A DNA stretch of 64,000 bases from Mesodorylaimus sp. YZB2_4. Lineage: Eukaryota; Nematoda; Enoplea; Dorylaimida; Dorylaimidae. Position numbers and translations under genes: made by a program. The stretch lies in contig JASANH010000850.1 in NCBI GenBank assembly GCA_030248295.1, positions 806,001 to 870,000 of the forward strand, read 5' to 3'. How positions within the stretch are numbered: the first letter of the stretch is position 1; each line of letters opens with the position of its first letter. The notes under the pieces are model-generated. The model was not told the DNA's origin. It saw nothing but the letters and a program-made list of their open reading frames with translations, and ran no database searches. Below are positions 1-12,092 of this stretch, one piece after another.

Positions 1-363
1 TTTTGAAAGTGAGCCACTTTGGCCTTGACTGTATTTATGACAGAGAAAAACATCTGGTGGCGCCCTTGTTTGGCTTCAGATAATTGGAAGCATCAATTTG
101 CCTTTAAGAGATAGAAGGCCAGATACCGGGGGGGCCTGGAATAATTCACGCACAAAGAAGGTAAAACAGATGGCAAAACTTTTCAGGGCTCAGGGATCAG
201 GCTGTAGAGGGGAGAAAGCATAGATTATTGATACTTTAGCACGCCTTAGGCACGCATAGAAAAAAGTGCCAATCTTCTGATAGTGCAGCAGTCTGTCCAA
301 AGGAAACTCACGATCAGCTAGACGACAGTTGACCGGCAGTGCATGAATGGTCTCCTCACGCAG
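1..363. other. Upstream or intronic sequence of the ZP gene
   Basis: No convincing exon with a signal peptide was found. The stretch is probably intron or 5' region of the ZP gene, since the first readable exon starts after an acceptor-like site near 361-363. Confidence 0.4.
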
Positions 364-2006
364 GGACGCCTCGCGTGACATGCGAAGAATCACGGCTAAT
401 GCTCGACGTCGAGACCAAACAACCCTTTTTCGGCCACATCTTTGTCAAAGGCAAATACAAGGACGACCAATGCTCGCAACGGTATAATGATACCAATAGA
501 CGAGGTGCCTACTTCATGGTGCAGCTTGGTAGATGCGGCATGCAACGACTGCGGTCGGTAAGTTCTCTAGAAATACTGAACCCATTACTGCCTAGACGGG
601 ATATATCGTGTCAGCGTATTTCCAGGGTCTGCATTTCAGGCAAGCCCACGTGGCATGAGTTTCGTGATAACAGTCATCGTCAGCTTCCATCCCCTTTTCA
701 TCACGCGCACTGACCGAGCCTACCATGTTCGATGCTTTTATGTTGAGCCCGATGAGCTGGTTAGCTCCCAACTGGAAGTCAGGTATACTCGCAGTCGTTT
801 GGTGGGATCACATCTAACATCACCGTTTGTCTTAGCATGCTACCAACCACAATTGTTCAGGACAGCGCGGCTATGCCCGCTTGCACATACACTGTCCGAC
901 TGGACTCTCCAGAAGGCAAGGTAGTCAACTTCGCAAATGTTGGAGATCGCGTCTTCCACGTTTGGGATTGCAAAGGGCCGGATATGGGCATCTTGGTGAA
1001 GAAGTGTTTCGTGAATAATGGCGAAAACCAGGAAGTGGCCGTTGTCGACTACAACGGGTAAGCGTCTTACAGTGTAGATAGACCGTCACTCGCACAGAAT
1101 AAATGTGTATACTGTAGGTGCTCATCCGATCAAAATCTCCTCGGCGACCTGGTGTATGAATCATCCTTGATGAAAGCTTACGCGCCCAGCCACGTTTTCA
1201 AATACGCCGATCAGAACACATTATTTTTCGCTTGTCAGATTCGTATGTGCCAAAAAAAGCTGGGCTTGTGCGAAGGAGTGACTGTAAGGAATAAAACTAC
1301 CTGTTGTTAAGCATTTCAGAACTGTTCTACTTTAGCCTCCAAAATGCACATCGACCACAGATCCATTGAAATTGCACAGAAGAAAAAGAGCGTTCGACTT
1401 GGAGACTACCGTCCGAGTTCACCCACATAGCAGCACAGTCAATGGCAGTGCGACCACACGTCGACATTTATCCAAGGCAATTAGCCACATTGCAAAGGAG
1501 AGCGGTTCGAATATGGATGAGATCGACGTTATCACAGAAGATCTCATGGTTCTTGATTTAGACAAGCGCGTTACCCACGTTGGTGAGTGCAGTTGTTTAT
1601 CCATTGCTCTGCTTTTGAAGGCGAGCGTTGTTCATTATCAGCTTTCTCTTTAGGAGCCAATTCTTCCCAGCAAGACCGCAAAAATGGTTCCGTTCGCTTG
1701 GCCTTCACTCGAGTCGATGAAGTGGCTTCTTACGAGGATGAACCCAAGTCCTCCCCTAGCAGGGCAGCCGTAGGTGGGCTCCTGTGCGTATCGACACCAG
1801 TTGTAATCCTTTTTGTGGGAATGTCCGTTTTTATGGTCGCCTTATCAGCCATAATTTCGGCTTTCGTCTTCCGGACTGCAGCAGTCGGAAGAACGAAACT
1901 CGGCCAGTTTCTAGCACCCTCGACTGAAACTGAAGTGCCCGTCTATCCTCCACGCCCACCTTCGCAGGCAGCTGTGCAGATTATTGCCCAAAACATCAAA
2001 GTCTAG
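364..2006 (+). CDS. Cuticlin-like ZP-domain membrane protein (5' partial)
   Basis: Probable apical extracellular-matrix or cuticle protein. ZP-domain proteins polymerise outside the cell after furin-type cleavage, and cuticlins are the nematode cuticle branch. Exons read: 364-557, 640-782, 836-1057, 1118-1283, 1336-1582, 1654-2006, all in phase. The ZP-N half shows Cys-rich strands and a LGRCGMQR motif. The second exon has the hallmark FITRTDRAYHVRCFY stretch. The ZP-C half holds several paired Cys and MCQKKLGLC. A basic RRKR cleavage site (about 1378-1389) follows the ZP module. A hydrophobic membrane helix encoded around 1774-1870 precedes a short Pro-rich tail. Family and fold are clear; the exact paralogue is not. 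The signal peptide and first exon(s) were not found in bases 1-363 and probably lie to the left of the window. Confidence 0.88.
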
Positions 2007-2241
2007 CTTGCTGACTGACGAAGTACACAACCTCGTGCACAGTTTCTATGACATACACTTTTGACTCGTGAGTAACTATTGATTGTCAATGGTATTATTA
2101 GTGCAATTATCTCTGTAAACATGCGTTTTAGAACGGACGGTCTACAGGCAGCGAACAAAGGTACTTGGCGTAATAAAAATTGTTGCTTGCGTTAGTGATT
2201 AGCTTAGGTGTATCAGAGGTGATCACTTTTGATAATCCCTC

Positions 2242-3522
2242 GTAGGGAGTTCAGCAAGTTCGTAGCCTGAGTAGGTACCTTCGGCATGAGCTGCAGCAGT
2301 GAAATTTGTACTGTACACTGCCACACTGCCACACATCCCACTAGAGCCCCTCAAAAAAATCCCGCAGATTTATTCACGCGTTCTTGAAATATTGTCATCT
2401 ACGTGGAGATGGGTCAGAGAAATTACAGAGTTGACAAATTTTGCGCATCAGTCTGTCATCAACTTTTAACAAAAGAAGGCTTGAAGCCCACAGAAATTTA
2501 CGATCGAATGGTCTTAGTGTATGGCAATGATGCATCTAAATTGCCGACAGTGAAAAAATGGTCAGCTGTTTTCAAACATTTGGTAGAATCGATTGAGGAT
2601 GACCCAAGATCTCAACGAGCAACCGAGGCGACACCGGACAACAAATGTGATGTTGTGGCAAAGCTTGTGAACGAAGACTTTCGAACACGTTGTCTAGATA
2701 GCGGAGGAAGTGGGCATTTCAATGGTAAGCGTCGAAACAATTTTACAGGAGAAATTGAATTTATCCTAGGCCTGCGCGAGATGGTGCCAAAAGATCTTGC
2801 AAACGTGCTCAGGAGCTTTTGGTAAGGATCACGGCTGATCCAGATGATTTTTATGACAGAATGGTTATGGGCGATTAAGCCTGGACTCATCACTTTGATC
2901 TGAGTCAAAACACGGATCGATACAGTGGCTGCCAAAGGGTGCACATCCGCCAAAAAATTTCGCGTTCAGCAGTCATCGAGCGAGGTCATGGCAAGAACAT
3001 TTTGGGATTGCAATGGAATGTTAGTGATTGATTATATGCCAGCAAAGACCACAATCACTGGGCAGTATTTCGCTGATGTTATCCGCCGATTGCGTGAAGC
3101 GATCAGATCGAAACGGCTTGTGATGATTAAAAAGCAAGTGCTGCTCCTGACTGACAATGAACCAGTCCACAAAGCGCGCGTTGTTCGGGCTGCCATTGAT
3201 GAATGGGGATTCAAACAAATTGCTCATCCACATACATACAGTCCAGACCTGGCACCCAGCGATTACTACCTATATAGAAAACCCAAAAAAGATATGGGGG
3301 GGGGGGAAGATTTTCGAGTGATGAGGAAGTAAAATCAGCGACAAAAGACTTTTGAGGGTGTGAGAAATCCTTCTTTTTTAAGGGGAATGTACGCGTTGCA
3401 CCAACGGTTGAACAAGCGCATCGGTCTCAGAGAATGCTATGTCGAAAAGTATTAAAAGTATTGCATTGTACAGTTTCTATTAAAATGTAGTCAGGCTACG
3501 AAATTTTTGAGCTCCCTTCGTA
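2242..3522 (+). mobile_element. Degenerate mariner (Tc1/mariner) element
   Basis: The ends match as imperfect terminal inverted repeats of about 26-29 bp. The left end is near 2242-2270 (GGGAGTTCAGCAAGTTCGTA). The right end is near 3491-3520 and its complement reads GGGAGCTCAAAAATTTCGTA. Both continue into GCCTGA. A TA follows the right end at 3521-3522, as expected for a TA target site. The left flanking TA is not intact. The body encodes a broken mariner transposase. An ordinary class II cut-and-paste transposon whose copy here is dead. Confidence 0.85.
2409..3332 (+). pseudogene. Mariner transposase pseudogene
   Basis: The first half (2409-2827) reads as the paired helix-turn-helix DNA-binding region of mariner, beginning near MGQRNYRVDKFC. 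The second half (about 2925-3332) is the DDE/D catalytic core. It shows FWDCNGMLVIDYM with the first Asp, LLTDNEPVHKA in place of the usual His-Asp-Asn motif, and HTYSPDLAPSDYYL with the third Asp. The two halves lie in different frames. Sequence between about 2660 and 2920 is scrambled by frameshifts and deletions. A poly-G run at 3297-3305 sits just before the last readable motif. Not functional as read. Confidence 0.85.
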
Positions 3523-4772
3523 GAAGCCACGTCAAGATTCACTAGAGTAGCCGAGCTCTGATTGCAAATCACATTATTAAGAAGAATCCGAAAGCTACGC
3601 GTGGGTTATTGCAAAACCATGCGGGCCAAGGTGAATAGGCCTCGATAAAATTGGACAAGTCTCTTTGGACAATTTTATAGGCACTTTTGGGGGATCTTTG
3701 CGCGCTCTTGTGATATATAAAACAGACACCGATAACTAGCAGCGATGAAAAATGGGTCATTCTTACAGTACCTATACAGCATTCGATTGCACTCGTCAAG
3801 CCCAAAGTATAGTTCGATGCGATGCGTCAAATAAGCGTGCGATGCGACATTGTTGGGTCAACTGACTATGTAAAAAGGTGCCTTAAACGTCGCATCGCAA
3901 GCTTATTTGACGCATCGCAACGAACTATACTTCCAGCTTCATCAGTACAACAGGCGTAAGAGGTAAGGTGCACAAACCTCTCTCCAACGTATTCATGTGC
4001 GATACAAAAGGGCGACAGCAAATACGCCTGATTATTGTTGGGAGGAAGCTGCGGGAATCTACCGAAAAAAACTGCTATCTGCTATATTGAAAAAGGGATT
4101 GGCACTGGAACCTAACTTCACAGAGGCGGAAAGGTCTGGACACACCTTAAAGCCCACACTAGATGAGCTAAGGGATGCTATGGATTCCATGACTCTCCAA
4201 CTATTTTGATCAGTTTCATCATTTGACTCATCTCAGAATTTAGAACACCTCAACGATTAGCTCTGTATAATATTGAATATGGGGACATCACTCTCGAGCA
4301 TCTTACGTCGAAACCAACAACTTTCTCAGAACGAGAAATACTGTGGTGCGGCCCAGTATCGCAGAAGAACACGCCTTCTTTAACAAGCCCTAATCTGGCT
4401 TGACATCGATCCGTTCCCTTTTGCTTACGTAAGCATGAACGCGTACGTTATACTGTATTTTACTGTATTACACGCGGGTACTCTGCGTAACCCAGCAATA
4501 GCGATTCATTTCAAATTTCCCGCTTTTCTCCCGCTGGATTGGAAGATGCCATAGTGACACCGCCAACGATCTGGCTTAGCGTTGTTCTTCATAAACAAGC
4601 GCGCAAACACAAAGATGCTAGTCAGTCGGTCCTTCTCAGTTTACATTCAAGCAATACTTCTTCTTGCCGTTGTCCTTTTGGCTTGGACCTACACCCTGTT
4701 GGCTGGACTTCATTTGTCTCGTCGTCATTTGCCACGAGAAAGCTGAACGCGCCTAGAACTTTGTGCTGAATC
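3523..4772. other. Intergenic region between mariner and TMEM231
   Basis: Apart from the hairpin element at 3805-3932, I see no gene I can support. An open stretch ending at 4209 is protein-like but unrecognised and is listed under rejected items. The TMEM231 promoter should lie in the last few hundred bases. Confidence 0.4.
3805..3932. repeat. Long inverted repeat / MITE-like hairpin
   Basis: About 44 bp at 3805-3848 (starting AAGTATAGTTCGATGCGATG) is repeated as its reverse complement at about 3889-3932 with few mismatches, leaving a loop of about 40 bp. It contains direct sub-repeats of GATGCG. It looks like a short non-autonomous DNA element. No clear target-site duplication was identified. 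Confidence 0.75.
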
Positions 4773-5834
4773 ATGCCTCTTCACGAACTCTATTCTCATC
4801 CTTACCGTAAAATCTTTAAGGCCAGTGTGTGTTCGAAAGCGGCCTTCTTCCAGTTGGTCACTTTTGCATTGACTGTTATTTGCCCTTTGTTGATTGCATA
4901 TCGCAGTCAAGGATTTTGGGTGAAAATCAATACTTATCGGGAGATGCCCTCTGTTCACTTCAAGTACGATTACTTGATCTACTTGCAAGGGGATCGGCCA
5001 GATGCTTACCTTCTTTGGACGAGTTTCGCAGGACTGGCTCAGCTGGAAGATAGCCATCTGCGCGTTCCCGTGATGCGTATTTACGAACCTGATGTGGATA
5101 GGGACGGTAAGGCTGACTACGCGCAGGTACCCACGATACATGGTAGCTGTGAGTGCCATAATGACAGGCCTAAATCTTTCAGATGACGGCCACTTGGCCA
5201 TTGCACGAGGACGAACGAGTTCATGAAGTGGTGATCATGTTGATCTTTGATTATCGATTGGAACTGCACTCGAGATTTCAAATGCAAACGATGGCTTACG
5301 GAAAATACGAATCTATGAGCGGAGGCGTGGCTTTGAATATCGACTCAGACATGCGCATCTCGCAGAAGGCGCCTCTGCGATATCGAGGAGTGGACACTCG
5401 TTTTGATACACCTATCGTGAATGGAACCAGCTTGGATGGGGAGAGTTACAGGTACGTGCATATGCCGCGGGCCGGGTCAGAAGGATAAGTGCCATTTTTT
5501 CAGATTTTCCAATATTCTGAAGCACTATCAGTCCCGAAACATCAGCACAAAACTGGAGTCAGTGACCAGCAGCTGGACGCCAGGCAATGCGGGCTTGACT
5601 GGAAGCTTTCAGCTGAATCTGAGAATCAACTATTATGCAGATACGTTTGAGTATTGGACTGGATTCTGGGAATTAATGAAGTGGGCTTGGATCCAGTACT
5701 TGAGCATATTGCTAGTCTTCATATTCATCATGGGCCGCATTCGCGAGTACGTATTCCAAAATCGCCTTGTCACTACCGTTCCTGTAAACGATCAGCAACT
5801 ACTCAGCGCTCTAATGGCCCGTGGTCAAGGTTGA
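4773..5834 (+). CDS. TMEM231: TMEM231, ciliary transition-zone membrane protein
   Basis: Two-pass membrane protein of the transition zone (MKS/B9 module), which gates entry of membrane proteins into cilia. Three exons: 4773-5126, 5183-5451, 5504-5834, giving 317 aa; human TMEM231 is about 316. The N-terminus opens MPLHELYSHPYR, followed by an SKAAFF...LLIAYRSQGFW membrane segment as in vertebrate TMEM231. A large extracellular domain follows with QDGK-like DRDGKADY and the NGT motif. The second membrane helix lies near the end (FWELMKWAWIQYLSILLVF), followed by VFQNRLVTTVPV. ATG 4773 is the only start that fits the family. BBS4, another cilium gene, follows on the same strand about 300 bp downstream. 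Confidence 0.96.
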
Positions 5835-6135
5835 TGCAAGGATCGTTACTGTTCACCTGATAAAAAAGTAGTATGCTTGGAGCGAACTCTCGGACTCGTA
5901 TTGTTAGTGACGCTGTATTGCCCATAGACAGTCTTGCGGATATGAACAGCTTATGTACATCCTCTGCGGATTTGACTGTAAAAAATACAGCTGCTAGTAA
6001 AGTCGAGGATCTCTCCCCTGTCTGTGATGTAAATCACCTTTCGCTCGCTACCCATGCCGTTCCTATGACAACTAGCATCAACAGTGCCAGCAAGATCATG
6101 GCGGCCCCACTAGAGCTGCGAATGCAAGAGCAGAA

Positions 6136-8192
6136 ATGTACAACGACGCGGACGAGATCAAGGACAATGAAGATGATTTGGATGACGCCCCTGCTCCAAA
6201 TAAATCTGAAGATTCCCGCCAACCGCCATTGCTGCCCATTATCAAACACCGAGACGCAGCTGGATTTCCTTCCGATGGTAGCGATGTGAGACCATCGGCT
6301 CCACCTGAGAACGTCGAAGCAGATGAAGAATTGTACGCCACCATACAAGAAAAACCGATAGCCAAGGGGAGGCTGAAGAAACGTAAGGCACTGAAACTTG
6401 TTTTGATCAGTCTGCTGGGAGTTAGCCATTTTAGCACCAGAGTTGCCATCTATCGAACGCCGGAACTGGTTGATACATTACCATTTCATTAGGCAAGAGT
6501 GGGATGCATGCAAAGCACTAATCAAAGAACAGTCGGACGAATCTCATGGCTCATGCGAATATGCCTCTTATATCAAAGGTACAAATTGCACAAAGCCGCG
6601 TGTCTGGCCGAGTAATCACACGTGCTTTGGATTTTAGGAGTCATATTAAGACAAGAAGGCAAGCTACAGGAGTCACTGGACATGTTTCAAGCTTGCGCAA
6701 TGCTCAACCCCAAGAACGGTTTGTACTTGAAGCAAATAGCTCGTTCCCTTTTTCTTATGGGCAAAACTACAGCCGCGCTTGCTGTGTTCGATGAAAGCTT
6801 GAAAATAGCTAATGATGACTGGGTAAGATCAGCGTGTCCTGTTTTTCACCCCATATATGGAATCCGATCTTAGGAAGCGTATCACTGGAAAGGCGTATGC
6901 CTTTATCACACAGGGGATTATCAGAAGGCTCGAGATACCTTAAAACAAGCTATTGGCCTCAGCAAACACGAAGAATCGTTCGTTCTGTTGGGAAAGATTT
7001 TTTCGAAGGAGAATGATTTTATGAACGCCATCGATGCTTACAAACGAGCTTTAGAGTAAGTGCAGCCTAGCTGTACGTCATGCTCCTATGCAACCTTACC
7101 AAACGTTAGTGCATACAATCACTACTGCAGGTTGTCGCCAGAAAATCCCGACGTGCTAACAACATTAGGGCTGCTTTACCTCAAAGTAAGTTTCAGTACG
7201 GCTCTCTAATTTGAAAATCACCCGATGCATTATGCAGACTGGCAGTGAGCAGCAGGCCTTCGAAGCTCTTGGTAGAGCTCTAGCCTTTGACCCAAGCCAC
7301 TCTGGGGCGATCATCGCTGCCGGAAGTATGATGCAACAACATGGCGACTACGATGTGGCTTTGACGAAATATCGCGTGGCTGCGGCCCAATGGCCGGACA
7401 ATCCCCAACTATGGAGCAACATCGCCATGTGCTTTTATGGGAAGAAAAAATACGTTGCTGTAAGTTGAGATTTATGGCTGAAGATTTTAAAATTAACTGA
7501 GTTATTACTTGCAGGCCGTCAGCTGCTTGAAAAGAGCCAACTACTTGGCTCCCTTCGACTGGAAAATCTTATATAATCTGGGTGTGGTCGAACTGGAAAT
7601 GCAGCAATACGCGTCTGCATTCCATTTCCTCAGTGCGGCCATAAACGTCAACCCCAAAGTGGCCGTGCTTTACATGACGCTGGCAGGTAGGCTTAAAGCA
7701 GGATCCGATAGCCGGTCTGACAGCTCGTCTTTTCAGTTGTGTTGACGAACTTGGAGGACTACGACAATGCAAAGAAAGCATACGAGCACGCAGTCAAGCT
7801 TGATCAGTACGTGCTTACCATAGTCCCTACAACATGGATTTGAATAATCTGCTGGCATTTTAGGCGGGATCCAACGATCCCTTTTAATTACGCAGTTTTC
7901 TGTTATAAGCAAGACGACTACACGGGTGCTGCCGCTTGGTTGACCCAGTATCATCAACGTTTGCATAACGTACGGGACGCAAAAACTGGAGTGGTCAACT
8001 TGGACAGAGAGGTAGCGCGAGCACCGTCGGCAAACAGGGTTCATGGCGGCCACTTTTCAGATCATCGACATGGCCGAGAAGCTTGGTGACTGGCTGCAAC
8101 AGGGAAGACGAAGACCCCAGACAAGCATTCGTGAGGATGGTCGGGCCAACGGATCAGGGGCAGCAGATGGGGAACATGTAGCAGAGGCTTGA
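6136..8192 (+). CDS. BBS4: BBS4, Bardet-Biedl syndrome 4 TPR protein
   Basis: TPR subunit of the BBSome, the coat that moves membrane cargo in cilia; it also acts at centriolar satellites. Ten exons: 6136-6382, 6435-6578, 6638-6822, 6874-7055, 7131-7185, 7238-7459, 7515-7686, 7737-7806, 7864-8011, 8061-8192. The product is 518 aa; human BBS4 is 519. The conserved start of the domain ([20 protein letters not shown]) follows an acidic N-terminal tail with no family counterpart. TPR repeats run through to [10 protein letters not shown]. The signature [17 protein letters not shown] and [10 protein letters not shown] segments are intact, and the C-terminus is [16 protein letters not shown] 6136 is chosen because it opens the frame. 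A separate open frame from 5873 does not join it. An AATAAA lies at 8381. Confidence 0.96.
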
Positions 8193-8929
8193 AAAATGTG
8201 GTGGGAATTAGTTTGCCCGTTTCAATTAGTTTTGGTTGCACAGTATCTCTCCGTGGTTACGTGTCTGTTGTACTTGTACACCTGTGTAGTCGGCTCTTGG
8301 CACTCGGCACTCCAACTTGATCTCTGACTAGGATATGTCCACTTGGCGCAGATGCCTGGTCATGGTTTGTTCGTTAGCGCAATAAAGGCTACGGCGCAGT
8401 TAGACGGACACATTGAATTCTCAGAGTGACGGCTAGTCCGTCATTTTCGGCAACATTGTCAAAGGCCGAGCTCCGCATTACTCCACCGTATCCCATGCAG
8501 GCTCTGTTCACTTTTTGTTTTGATGGCATTGATGGACACAGGTTTACTTGACTTTTAGTTGTGCATTAAAACACAAGATGGTTTGTTGAAAGCTGAAACA
8601 AGATTCTAAGAGCGTCCCCTCATGACCTTGGCCTGGCAGTCGACTAAACACACGTCGTTTCGACTTCCCGAAACGTTATCTCATGTCGACCTCATTTTCG
8701 ATTTGCCAAGAAAATATGCTCTCTGAGGACTCGTTGGTCGTGACGAAGGCCCTTTCAAGGCTGCTGGTGGCTCAGGTTACGACGACAATAACATTTCGAT
8801 CGTTTTGCTCCTGTTGGCAGAGGTTATTTTAACCGTTTTGGAAAGCACGACTGAACTACACTGATTTCTTGACTAGCTTGTTCAGACAAACAAGCGACAC
8901 GATTCTATTTAGCTGTGGATTGAGGAAGC
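8193..8929. other. BBS4 3' region and nAChR promoter interval
   Basis: Contains AATAAA at 8381-8386, suitable for BBS4 polyadenylation. No open reading frame or RNA gene was recognised in the rest. Confidence 0.5.
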
Positions 8930-11900
8930 ATGTCTACTTCGCCTACGCATATAGTCTTCTGCATATGCCTGATTCTGATACTACTTCAAGGAAGCAATGG
9001 TGAGATGCCGCTTTTTTGCCCAGAATTCCACTCTCGTGCCGAGAAGGAATGAAATGATAACATTTCGAGGCAACAATTGCTATTGCTCTCGAATATGATG
9101 TGGCACATAGCAAATGCGGATCATTCGCTTTCCTTGTGGGCTTACTTTATTTCAGGCAGCAGCGAAGCCAAGCGATTGTTTGAAGACTTGTTGAATGGTT
9201 ATAACAAGCTGATTCGACCTGTTGTAAACAACTCGGACCTGCTGAGGGTGAGCAAAATGCATTCGAGTGATTCGGCTGACTTGATATTGATGAACTTTTT
9301 GAGCACATTTCCTCAGACATCACCAGCTAGCCTTGATCTTGGCTTTTTTTCTGAAAGATAATATGTAACCCTCACCTTGAAATTTTCTCGGATTTTAGGT
9401 AAAATTCAAGCTTCGCCTATCTCAGCTATTGGACGTCGTAAGTACCTGGCCGCTTCCGACATAAAAGGTTCCTTCAGCTGGGATAGGTTTTAGCACGAGA
9501 AGAATCAGATCATGACAACCAATGTTTGGCTGCAGCATGTAAGCGCCTCTTCCTGCTCGATGCTATTTCTCAAGCTAAGTGGTATGTTTCAGGAGTGGTA
9601 CGACTACAAGCTGACGTGGTATGCTCAGACCGCAAATATGTAGCCAGCCTCATCCCTGTTTTCACTGTGACTCATTGCAGGGAGCCTAGCGACTACGGGA
9701 ATGTTACCGTCTTGTACGTGCCCGGCCAGCTGATTTGGCTGCCGGATTTAGTCCTATACAACAAGTACGTTCATCGATGGACGGCTTCACTTATGCTGGC
9801 CAATTACTGTATTGTGTTACAGCGCGGACGGAAACTATCAAGTAACCATTATCACCAAGGCGACTATTCACTACACCGGCCACGTCAGGTACATGATGAA
9901 TCAGTGTTCTTGATTATTCTTACAGGCCACTTACGATTTTTGAAAAGATGGGAGCCGCCTGCAATATACAAATCGATGTGCCAAATAAACGTGCAGTGGT
10001 AAGTGCCGGTCCAGGGTGACATACTGTACTTGTACAGTATTGCGTGTATGTTTGACTAAACCACGCACCCCTACATCTCCAGACTTCCACATTCTATTCA
10101 AGGCAAGGGCCATGACTTTCTTGTATGCAGTTGAATGAATAGAATGGCATAAATAGTAGACATAACCATAACGGATACATCTCCCCAGATAAAATGCTAC
10201 TAATTCCCACTCCATCAACGCACAAGCTTATTAAAGCAGAGACTGGAAACACAGTGTCATTCTGGGGCATCTTGAGCGCCATATATTTCCTGTATGCATT
10301 GTCTTCTACTGGGTGTCAGACTGAGGCCGACTCCCTGGGTCTCAAGCTGTGTGTGTGTGTGTGTGTGTGTGTGTCTGAAAATTATTTTTGAGGTCTTCCT
10401 ACGGACATCAGTATGCTGCCGTGTCGGCAATTCTTGAGTGACCTGCCCGTACCGCCTGCTAGGCTATCCCATGTCATTGCCTCACCCTACCCGCGAGTCT
10501 CTGAATAGTAGTGAACCGTGAACCAGCTGGAGGGACTGGTGAGCTGCTTTCATGTTTAGGTTTCCTTTCGACGAGCAGACGTGCCAGGTAAGTAATCAGC
10601 CAATTGGGCTGTTGGTCACAGCTCATTGTCAGAGGTTGGGGTGCATTCAGATGAAGTTTGGATCGTGGACCTACGATGGCTTCCAAGTGGATCTTCTGCA
10701 CATAGCCGAGGACGACGAGATCGTGAAATATGTGGAGGACAACCTTTACGTTGAGTGTGTGGAAAGTGCTATCGATTTGAGCGATTATTACAGAAGTGAG
10801 ACATCCTAGGCGCAATGCTAGTGTTGGCCTCTCTTTAACGACAATGATCTCTATTTTAGGTACCGAATGGGACATTATAGCTGTACCAGGTCGAAAAAAG
10901 AGAGAAAAATATCCGTGTTGCCCGACACCTTATATCGACATCACCTACGAGATCCATCTTCGCCGCAAGACCCTGTTTTACACTGTGAACCTGATCTTCC
11001 CATGCATCGGCATCTCGTTCCTCACTGTTCTCGTCTTCTACCTTCCTAGTGACAGTGGGGAGAAGGTGACCTTATCCATATCGATCCTAATTTCTCTCAC
11101 TGTCTTCTTCCTCTTGCTCGTGGAGATCATTCCGAGCACCAGCCTGGTCATACCCCGTAAGTGCTACAAGCAGCTTCCCAGCCTGAGCTAATCTTGGCCC
11201 AGTTTTCAGTGATCGGCAAGTACTTGCTGTTCACCATGGTCCTAGTTACTCTGTCGATTTGCGTAACAGTAGTGGTCATTAACATTCACTTCCGCTCACC
11301 CCGCACCCACACCATGTCCAGACTTCTCAGACGGCTGCTGATCGAGTCCAGTCTCCCCTCCTACTTGTGGATGTCTCGGCCAAAATACTACGCCAACCGG
11401 ATTGCAACAGCCACGGCCGCATTCGATGCAGGTCACTTCTTCGATAATCATGTATCTGGCGGACGAAAAGTGAAGCAAGAACCAATGACCAATGACGTGG
11501 CCGCTTGCAACAAAGCTCCTGCACCTCAACTTAAACCCCGACGATTACGGCAGTCGATGTCAGCTAATTTTATAGATCCTAGCCGGAATCATATTCCCGG
11601 ATCGCCTAGCATGCATCTAATGCGTCCCCCGAAGGCCAAGTCTTTCTTGGACAACGCGCCCACGGAGTCTTTTCAGCAACCCATCTGCGACAAGGAACTG
11701 CCCGTAGAAGAAATGAGAAACGCTGTCCTGCAGGTTTCTTACATCGCCAAACATTTTCGGTATCAGGAACATAACGACAGAGTAAGCAGCTGGCTCATCG
11801 CTTCATACTAGACCTACCGCCCAGCTTGGTTCCAGGTCATGGACGACTGGCGTTTCGTAGCCATGGTCATCGATCGTATTTTTCTGGCAAGTCGACTAGA

Positions 11901-12092
11901 AATAAGCCCATCTCGCATCTCGCATTCCCACGCCTTTTGTTTCAGGTTCTATTCAGCCTAGCTTGCATAGTCGGCACAACGTGCATCATTCTGCAGGCAC
12001 CTACTCTTTATGATGAGCGAATGGCCATCGACCAAGGGGACCAGAATGTTATCCACTCCATGAATGGCATCTCGCTGTGCCGACACAAGTAA
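8930..12092 (+). CDS. Nicotinic acetylcholine receptor alpha-type subunit
   Basis: Subunit of a pentameric, acetylcholine-gated cation channel. Fourteen exons: 8930-8999, 9156-9247, 9399-9437, 9494-9538, 9593-9618, 9681-9764, 9823-9888, 9948-9998, 10560-10587, 10651-10795, 10860-11156, 11210-11781, 11836-11886, 11946-12092; 570 aa. A signal peptide is followed by [20 protein letters not shown]. The Cys-loop is intact, with Cys-13 residues-Cys around [13 protein letters not shown] carries the vicinal Cys pair that defines alpha subunits. TM1 starts at [13 protein letters not shown] sits before TM2, which ends in LLVEIIPST, as in cation channels. The TM3-TM4 loop is long and Pro-rich. TM4 lies in the last two exons. 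The intron after 11886 starts with GC instead of GT. AATAAA at 12245. Exact subunit class not assigned. Confidence 0.95.
10350..10373. repeat. (GT)n microsatellite in nAChR intron
   Basis: About twelve GT units in the intron between the exons ending at 9998 and starting at 10560. This intron, about 560 nt, is roughly ten times the usual length here. Confidence 0.9.

Noticed and set aside
3997-4209. Open frame with protein-like composition (contains EEAAGIYRKKLLSAILKKGL)
   Set aside because: It starts from GTG and has no recognised family. A possible upstream mini-exon next to the hairpin was too speculative to call a gene.
5873-6289. 138-codon ATG frame upstream of and overlapping the BBS4 start
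   Set aside because: It is in a different frame from BBS4, has a low-complexity Ser/Thr composition and no family match. It may be 5' UTR.
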